A DNA stretch of 64,000 nucleotides from Cryptomeria japonica (lineage: Eukaryota; Streptophyta; Pinopsida; Cupressales; Cupressaceae). The position numbers were made by a program, and so were the translations under genes. This document shows, piece after piece, positions 57,812 to 64,000 of this stretch. The notes under the pieces were generated by a model. It was given only the letters and a program-made list of their open reading frames with translations. It had not been told where the DNA came from and did no database searches. Within the stretch, counting starts at the first letter, position 1, and each line of letters begins with the position of its first letter. The stretch lies in contig NC_081406.1 in NCBI RefSeq assembly GCF_030272615.1, positions 267,707,692 through 267,771,691 on the forward strand, read 5' to 3'.

Positions 57812-58602
57812 ATGCATACACCTAAAAATGGTCTGAAGATAATTAATTGAATAAGCAATTATTTAATTAATCCTCCTTCCCAATCTAATTGAATGCATAA
57901 GCAATTTTATTAAATTCTCCCATTCATCTACCTATTAATAAATCTAAGGATTTATTTTATAGGTTCATTTCAATAATCCCCTTTGACTAATTAATTCAAA
58001 TTTATTAATTCCCCCCATCAAATTCACTTCTTCTAAAATCCCCTAATTAATTAAAACAAATCAAATTCATGAGTTGTTGAAATTAATTAGCCTTTTCCTA
58101 TTATTTGAATTTTTAAATTCAAATTCTCCTAACTTCTAACCACCTAACATAACCACTTCTAAACCTAACCCATTCCATCTAACCTTGGGTTTGCCTAACC
58201 CCATCCTAGTTTGCACATCCTAACCACCATGTCCTCTTTCCTTAGACACTTTTCCCTCTCATGAGAAAAGCTTCTTGACACTTGTCACCAAGTGTTCCCT
58301 TCCAACCAACCCCTTTTCCTACCAACCTCCAATTGTCCCCTTTCATCCAACCTCTTCTAGAAGCTTCTTGACACTTGTCAGCAAGTGTTCCCTTCTAACC
58401 AACCCCTTTTCCTACCAACCTCCAATTGTCCCCTTTCATCCAACCTCTTCTAGAAGCTTCTTGACACTTGTCACCATAGAGATGGCAAATGTTCCCTTTA
58501 ATCCAACCTCTTCTCCAATCACCTCCAATTTCCCCATTGATGTCTTTAGATTCAATCTTGATCGTTGATTCATGCCACCTCACCCCTGGCCTTGGAAAAT
58601 AT
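57812..58602 (+). repeat. gypsy 3' LTR, cut by GAG-X2
   Basis: It starts TGCATACACCTAAAAATGG, related to TGTAGACACCTAAAAATG at 14441 (minus). An A/T-rich TTAATTGAATAAGCAATT-like tract follows, as in that LTR. It includes a 93-bp tandem repeat at 58268-58530 and ends where the minus-strand gag-only element begins at about 58603. Confidence 0.65.
58268..58530. repeat. 93-bp tandem repeat, about 2.7 units
   Basis: Units begin at 58268, 58361 and 58454 with AAGCTTCTTGACACTTGTCA. The first two are 93 bp each and differ by two bases; the third is shorter and more diverged. Because 93 is a multiple of three, one frame stays open in the plus strand, but the translation (LTNPFSYQPPIVPFHPTSS) has no other support as protein. 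Confidence 0.85.
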
Positions 58603-59356
58603 TTTAGGATTCCCAAAGATACTGAGAGAGGGGGGGTGAATCAGTATCTTGTCAATTAATGGATTTTCTTATCTTATTAAACAAATTGCATTCCAAAACA
58701 GTGTACCGGTAAACTAGAAATAATGTAGTAAATAAGATCAATAACCACAACATAGAAAGCACACCATAACACAATATAACCCGATGTGGGAAAAACCTTG
58801 GTGGGATTTGTGACCCACAATATTCACTCACTAGACAATAAATGAATATTACTTACAATAGGGGCTTGCACATGCAGGAAGGCCAACTGCCTAAATCTCA
58901 CTGCTTAATTACAAAATGAAAGTCTCACTAACTTACAAAATGGATTATGCAAATCCAATATCATGTACTTCTTTGGTTCAACATCTGCTATGCCAAGTTT
59001 AGTACCGGTTTAAGCTCATACAACTTCCATAAACCTTATTCCAAAATTTGCCTTAATATTCACATCTGCCTATTACATTACATACTTCCTTACACAAATT
59101 ATCTACAAGATCTCATACTTATATATGAGTCCTATTACAATTCTCCTTGTCAGCTTATAAAAAGATTTTACAATTAAATACAAAATATAATAGCCAAAAT
59201 CTTGTCGGCCAGGGTGTCGGTATTCATCTTTGCCGTTGTCGGTAAACTATATGTCAGTGCCGGTGTCTATGCTTGTGCCATAGGATTGTAAGTTGCCATC
59301 AATGACAATACCTTCAATCACCTACAATTTCTCATTGGAGTGTGCATTTACCAACA
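58603..59356 (-). repeat. GAG-X2 3' LTR
   Basis: The right border is exact: the minus strand starts TGTTGGTAAATGCACACTCC after the polypurine tract. The left border is approximate (about 58603), because the expected CAACA end is not seen. The C-loop hairpin is perfect: AAGATACTGA/TCAGTATCTT, 10 pairs, at 58616-58650. A GTTGCCATCAATGACAAT step near 59290 corresponds to one in the GAG-X1 LTR start. Confidence 0.75.
58616..58650 (-). other. C-loop hairpin (GAG-X2), perfect 10-bp stem
   Basis: AAGATACTGA and TCAGTATCTT pair without mismatch around a loop of seven Gs on the plus strand (Cs in the element sense). The stem sequence differs from that of GAG-X1 (AACACTG) and of copia (GATAACTG, CAACTGA), but pairing is kept. 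Confidence 0.75.
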
Positions 59357-59368
59357 ATCTCCCCCTTT
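59357..59368 (-). promoter_or_regulatory. GAG-X2 polypurine tract
   Basis: The minus strand reads AAAGGGGGAGAT, identical to the tracts of GAG-X1 and the plus-strand copia elements. A twin with a shorter run (AAAGGGAGAG after ATCATTGATGCT) lies near 59506-59530, about 150 bp upstream. Confidence 0.8.
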
Positions 59369-59558
59369 GGCATTGATGGCAACACTCATGAGAAAAAGTC
59401 AAAATTGTATCCAAAAATGTGGTCCAAAAATCTGTCAAAACTGTGTGCTCCCCCTGAGCAGATGATGTCTTCTGCCAATCATTTTTCTCATTCTACTACT
59501 CTCCCTTTAGCATCAATGATAAAGGTTGTCAATTAATATCAATTGAGTGTAGTTCTTT

Positions 59559-62500
59559 TTAGGATCCCTGTAACCGGTGGGTTACAATTTGATATAGATC
59601 CGCTAATGCAAAATTCAAGTTGTTAGTGAACCTCTCACTATCCTTCAATGTTGCTTCTGTCCTTTGGATGGTACCGGTGAGTATGTGCATTTTCTCTTCC
59701 GGTGTCTTAAGTCCAGGAACAAGAGCCTCAGAAATCTCTTTTCTCAAAGAGATGAGGATGTCTAGTTTCAGACCAAGTCTGCATTTGAGTTCCTTAGCTT
59801 TGTATTTTATTCTTTCCTTCTCTTTTTCCAATTTCTCAAGTTTCTCCTCAAAACTTGCTATCTCTTTCTCTATAACTGATAAGGGTTCTGATGAACCAAT
59901 GAGATTTTTAGCTATATCATTTATTTCCTTTTGTACTATGTTGATTTCCTTGTTGATATCCACTGTCAGAAGATCAGTCTTGCAAGTGTCTTTGTACAAC
60001 TCCTTAAATTCCGTTAAATTTTTGTTTAGTGCCAGTAGAAGGGTGTCAATGTGTTTTGTGCACTTCTTTATTGTCTCTTCAAAGAATTTTTATTTTTCCT
60101 TGTTCATTTTCTTACTGAATGTCTCCTCATTAATTTGATCAACTGTCAAAAGATTATCGGTGATGTACTTAGACAATGTGTCTAGTTGACTCAAATAATC
60201 TTTATTTTCTACATTGCACTTGGGTGCAATTAGTTTCAATAAGGGAATTATATCATCAATAGCCTTCTATGCCTATGCATTACACTATGATTTTCTTGAT
60301 GGAATCCAATAATACCCCTGTTACACTTGTCGGTCTGAATTCTATTAAGGAGGAACCAAATGACTGTCCAACTGCCTTAACGATCTGCAATCCGCCGGTG
60401 TGAGTAACCTCTTTTCTTATGTTGACCTTTGGTAGGTTAGTTTGAGTCTGCATTTCTACTAGCAAAGGTTTGGGTTTCTCAGCTATTGCCAGTAATACTA
60501 TCTCTTTCTGAAGCTTTTCCTCTTCATGTTTCTCAGAATATACCTCTGTTGATTTCTCTATGCTTTCCATTTCTGGTTTCTTTGATTGTGTCTTAGTGGT
60601 AATTGCTAGTTTTTTTGTATGTGCCTCTGAACCATCTACTGTTGATATCTCAACAGATTTATCAGTAGTTGGTTGCTTAGTAGGTTTCTTAGTGTGTACA
60701 TCAGTGGTATCTATCTTTCCAGTATCTAGGGGATCAGTTGATTGTTTAGTATGTATTTCAATCCCAATCTCAACATTTCCAACTGTATCCTCAACATTTG
60801 TCTCAACTGCAATGTCTTCAGCCAGTGGCTCAGTTGCCACATCTCTCTTCTTAGTTGTTTCCTTATCAACACAATGTTAACCTCTTGTGTGTCAATATTC
60901 ATGGTATACAACACCTCTGAATCAGGATTGGTATCTTCATGTGTTGTGTCCATACTCTCAACATTATCTATTACCGGTGGTGTATCAATAGTTTGTGTTA
61001 GTGGAGTATCAGAAGAAGGTGAGGGCAAGTCATCTGTTACTTTTATGCTCGGAGGACCACCTACCTTTCCTTTACCTTTATCTTTTTCCTTTTGATAGAC
61101 TTTGAAAGTCTTTGGTCATTTAAGCTCTTCTTGCTTTTCCTTCTCTACAAAGAAGATATCTCATTTGTCTGTTGTCTCTTCAGTGATCTCATTTACTCTG
61201 CCATCCATTAATGCTACATGCTGGTGACCGGTGGAGAATACAATCCTGTTTGCTTCACTTACTAGTTCATCAATTTCTTCTGCTGATCTTACTGGGTGAA
61301 CTGCAAGTAGTTTCTATATCTTTATCTTCTTGTCCAGTTCAACAATTGCTAACCTTTTTGCATCTAACCTTCTGTACAAGTCACTAGGTAGATCATCTAC
61401 AACTTCTATCAATAATTTCTTATAAATGTCTAAGTGTAGGATAACACTATTTTCTATGCTTTCTTTTTCTTCATTAGTAAAAGTGTTATACAACTTGCTG
61501 ACATTTGACAAGTTACCATCTTCAGTTATTTCATTCAATAGGTTGTCTAAGGGAGGGACAACTTGTTTTTCCTTTTTCTTCCTGGGTGTTATTTTCTTTT
61601 CCGGAGGCCTTATTGCGTGTTGTTTCTATCTTGTTCTCTTAGGAGAAGGTGAGGGTACCAGTGAGGGTTTTCTTTTTCTTAATACCCTTTTGAATTCAAT
61701 TGGTATTTCACTATTAGAGGAGGTACCAGCTAGTGAAAGATGTGTTTCTGGTTGTAGTCCTTCCAATTCACTTTCCTTAATACCAATTTTATTCAATATA
61801 TCTTCCTTGATTTCTTTTGCATGTCTAGTTGCTTTTCTAATTGTTTGTTCTATTTTCTTTATTCATTTTTGTGATTGAACTTTGCTTTCAATGGTTTCTG
61901 CATTGCCAAATATTTCTTCTGTTGGTTCTCTAGGGGCTTCTAGAAGGGCTTTAGCATATGTTTCTATTATGTTCTCATCAACCTCAAAACCCACCTCTGT
62001 AACCCAAACTATCCTTGGAATCACTGCCTCCATCCAGATTTCATCCTTCTTTATAACAAAACATATCTCTTTTTGATATTTATCAACTATGGATTGAGAT
62101 AGTCTTTCCCTAATTTTCATTTTAGCCTTTAGTGCCTGAAAGTGTTTAATTATGTTCTTCTCCCTGTCATCTCCCATGTTATTAAGAATATCCAAAAGTT
62201 ATTTTCCTACTGGAATGTCAAATTCAAATCCTTTCGACCAATACCAGGAACTTCCTTGGTGATATACAACAATAGACATACAAGTAAGTTGCCAAATCTA
62301 AATGTGCCTTTCTTATCACCCTTACGTTTCTTCAGATTGTCTATTAGCTCATCTTTTAACCACTCACAAATGTCAATGTTTGCATTACTATTTACTAAGT
62401 CATAAGCACTCTTGATACATAAACTAGAAACAAAGTTTAATTTGTTGGCATGTGTAGCTTTGTATCCAAGAATCATGCTAATGAATCTTACATTGATATC

Positions 62501-63040
62501 CTTTACATCATTGACTCTCAAAGATCTCTTATCATAGGTTGCACCTGTTAGGGTCATTATAGTATCGTTTGGAACCTTTTTAGTCTTGTCAGGCCTGCTA
62601 ATGGTAGAAGGTAATCCCGTCACTACCCTAACTGCTTCTTTTGTTATCTTATGAATGAAATATAGCCAAAAGAAGTCCCCATGAACTCCACTCAATACAA
62701 TCCTTATAACCTCCTTGGGAAAATTAGGAATGCTAAGTATCTCCACAAAATCTAGGGTTTCAACTATCTCGTGTTCCAGTTTTATATTACCATTTTTATC
62801 ACATATTAATGTCCTATACATGCTCATAATCTCGTCAGCATCTAGTTCTTCAATATGACAATGTATGTAAATTCTAGGATCCCCAACATAAGCAACTCCT
62901 TTGGATATTTTTGAAAATGCTCCTAGGTTATCATCCTTCTTCACTAATTCGGGAATGATTTTAAATATAGGCCTGGGGCGTTTAATCACTCCAATTACTG
63001 TAGGGTTTACAATGAATTTAGGTGCAGAGGAGGAAGCCAT
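59559..63040 (-). pseudogene. GAG-X2 ORF2, homologue of GAG-X1 ORF2
   Basis: From ATG at 63040 (MASSSAPKFIVNPTV): YIHCHIEELDADEIMSMY, ITKEAVRVVTGLP, KKGTFRFGNLLVCLLLYITK (the first ten residues identical to GAG-X1), a frameshift near 62205, then IVWVTEVGFEVDENIIETYA, a basic linker, LDIYKKLLIEVVDDLPSDLY with LDAKRLAIVELD, DGRVNEITEET, an acidic Thr/Val-rich linker with a frameshift near 60850 and another before 59999, and a C-terminal coiled coil (FEEKLEKLEKEKERIKYK). In all about 1,150 codons with few stops (for example about 61863 and 61312). The two copies keep two separate globular blocks and let the linkers diverge, as a protein under constraint would. Function unknown. Confidence 0.72.
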
Positions 63041-63430
63041 TGTATAAATACCTTAATCTATCTTTAGGTTTGAATGCTTGAATGATTTTCTTCACTTCTC
63101 GTTGTGGATGCCTTCGCTCAAGTTTTTCACACTCTAAGGAAATTTGAATGCTTGGTGAATGAAAAAGAGTGAAAAACACTTGCTTTATTATGTCATTTCA
63201 TTCAACTACCACATTAAATGTTTGTCGGGTAAGTGAAACTTAACACATCTGTCGGTAAAGAAGTAATTCAACTTCTCACCATCAACCGAGGGTAAACTAG
63301 CATGTTTTTCAATTTGTTGCCATACCCCCAAGGGATTTATTTTCAGTTAGATGAAGAATCTCCTACCGGTGGAGTCATACTTTGTTCTATCGGTGAAGGA
63401 ATAGCTTCATTGACATTTTGATCTAACTTT
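63041..63430 (-). other. spacer between gag and ORF2 (GAG-X2)
   Basis: Non-coding; the counterpart of 25187-25540. The minus strand has AAGGTATTTATACA just before the ORF2 ATG and a CATTCACCAAGCATTC phrase further up. It may be an ORF2 leader or internal promoter, without proof. Confidence 0.4.
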
Positions 63431-64000
63431 CTAATCCATTGTTTTGAAAATTATTGCTTTACTTCTTCAACCTTCTCTTTACCTTTCAAACTGGGTCCTT
63501 TGTTATTTGTCAGTGATGCCTTCTACAAAATTTTGCAATATGTCCAATCTTGTTACAAGCATAACAAGTCACATTATTTTTCTGAATAGATTTTCCATAT
63601 CCTACGTCGGTATGTGTTCTGCATTGATTAGATAAGTGTCCAAATCTTCCACAAACATAACATCTTACATTCATTTTTTAGTTTTCTGAATTATGACCAA
63701 TTTTGTTACATTTAGAACATTGACCGGTGGGTGCATTGGTGTTCTGATAGTTTCTAGATCTACACTGATTCTCTCTGTGACCATACTTGTTACAGTTAAA
63801 ACATTTTCCATTAATTTTGTAGGCATTAGGTTGTCTTACCAGTTTGTTGTGATCATGATTGTTTGCAGTACCGGAGCTTTCACCAACTTCAAAGCTAAGA
63901 CCATTAGTATTTCCATTAGGTTTCTGATTTTTCAGCATGTCTTCAAGTTCTTCTGATCTTTTCTTGAATTTCTCCTTGTGTTGATTTGCAGTAGACAACT
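63431..64000 (-). pseudogene. gag: GAG-X2 gag-like protein, C-terminal part
   Basis: The minus strand gives FEVGESSGTANN, LVRQPNAYKINGKC and four zinc knuckles: CFNCNKYGHRENQC, CSKCNKIGHNSEN (last Cys changed to a stop region), CYVCGRFGHLSNQC and CYACNKIGHIAKFC. The knuckles are better kept than in GAG-X1. One stop lies at 63678-63680, where the frame continues afterwards. The N-terminal part lies beyond the window. Confidence 0.78.

Larger units (their letters stand above)
50092..58602 (+). mobile_element. Tat-like gypsy element lacking reverse transcriptase
   Basis: Order: border and leader, late gag, protease, a spacer, one RNase H of the second (aRNH) type, integrase, 2.2 kb non-coding, polypurine tract, 3' LTR cut at about 58602 by GAG-X2. 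RNase H and integrase resemble the minus-strand gypsy at 20.0-21.8 kb. Reverse transcriptase and its own RNase H, together usually about 1.5 kb, are absent though the flanking frame is continuous. The left border may belong to another element, since its sequence does not match the 3' LTR. Confidence 0.6.
58603..64000 (-). mobile_element. gag-only LTR element GAG-X2, runs off the window
   Basis: In minus sense: gag with zinc knuckles (64000-63440, start outside), spacer, ORF2 (63040-59559), twin G-runs, polypurine tract, 3' LTR (59356-58603). Gag, ORF2, the spacer and the LTR end features all match GAG-X1 at 23029-29600. It has no pol. It is inserted in the 3' LTR of the plus-strand gypsy. Confidence 0.8.

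Noticed and set aside
58275-58568. Plus-strand ORF of 97 codons with repeated NPFSYQPPIVPFHPTSS
   Set aside because: Produced by the 93-bp tandem repeat inside a gypsy LTR.
1-64000. Endogenous pararetrovirus
   Set aside because: The pol regions have LTRs, integrase and typical Ty1/copia or Ty3/gypsy domain order. No movement or coat protein pattern was noticed.

Overview
This looks like plant nuclear DNA from a large, repeat-dominated genome. It is very AT-rich and has no bacterial gene organisation. Almost everything recognisable is LTR-retrotransposon sequence: Ty1/copia, Tat-like Ty3/gypsy, gag-only elements and one miniature (TRIM) element, mostly old, nested and full of stop codons. I see no intact host gene, tRNA, rRNA or CRISPR array. 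The number and age of the elements would suit a gymnosperm, but the sequence alone does not fix the species.

Layout. 1-13.6 kb: copies of a dispersed AT-rich repeat; a decayed 1.2-kb-codon ORF on the minus strand (1940-5560) preceded by a ten-unit leader repeat array (5890-7670); an exact 21-bp tandem array (8950-9207); and a 372-bp TRIM with a perfect 5-bp target duplication (10846-11217). 13.6-23.0 kb: a minus-strand Tat-like gypsy element carrying a captured plant-mobile-domain (PMD) gene in antisense between integrase and 3' LTR. 23.0-29.6 kb: a plus-strand gag-only LTR element (called GAG-X1 here) inserted in the gypsy reverse transcriptase, with a second long ORF (ORF2) and no pol. 29.6-31.2 kb: two blocks holding 19 palindromes, all centred on TTTAAA or a close variant and regularly spaced 43-53 bp apart. 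31.2-34.4 kb: the 3' half of a copia element and a gypsy LTR fragment. 35.0-48.0 kb: a minus-strand copia element flanked by a 128-bp direct duplication, with a nearly complete plus-strand copia (38238-44899) inserted in its integrase. 48.2-50.1 kb: a badly decayed copia pol fragment. 50.1-58.6 kb: a plus-strand Tat-like gypsy that lacks reverse transcriptase. 58.6-64.0 kb: a second gag-only element (GAG-X2) on the minus strand, homologous to GAG-X1 and running off the window.

How the parts relate. The copia and gag-only elements share an initiator-methionine-tRNA primer site (seen in three of them), a twin hairpin-plus-G-run before the 3' LTR, and a hairpin with a C-rich loop near the LTR 3' end. 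This makes it plausible that copia enzymes mobilise the gag-only elements. ORF2 of the two gag-only elements and the 1940-5560 ORF share faint sequence patterns and a common architecture, and may form one family of element-borne proteins. The most unusual signals are the regularly spaced palindromes with co-varying arms, the two-copy gag-plus-ORF2 family, and the non-canonical 128-bp duplication around the host copia. Most in-frame stops can be explained by C-to-T change in CAG, CAA or CGA codons, as expected for methylated, silenced DNA.
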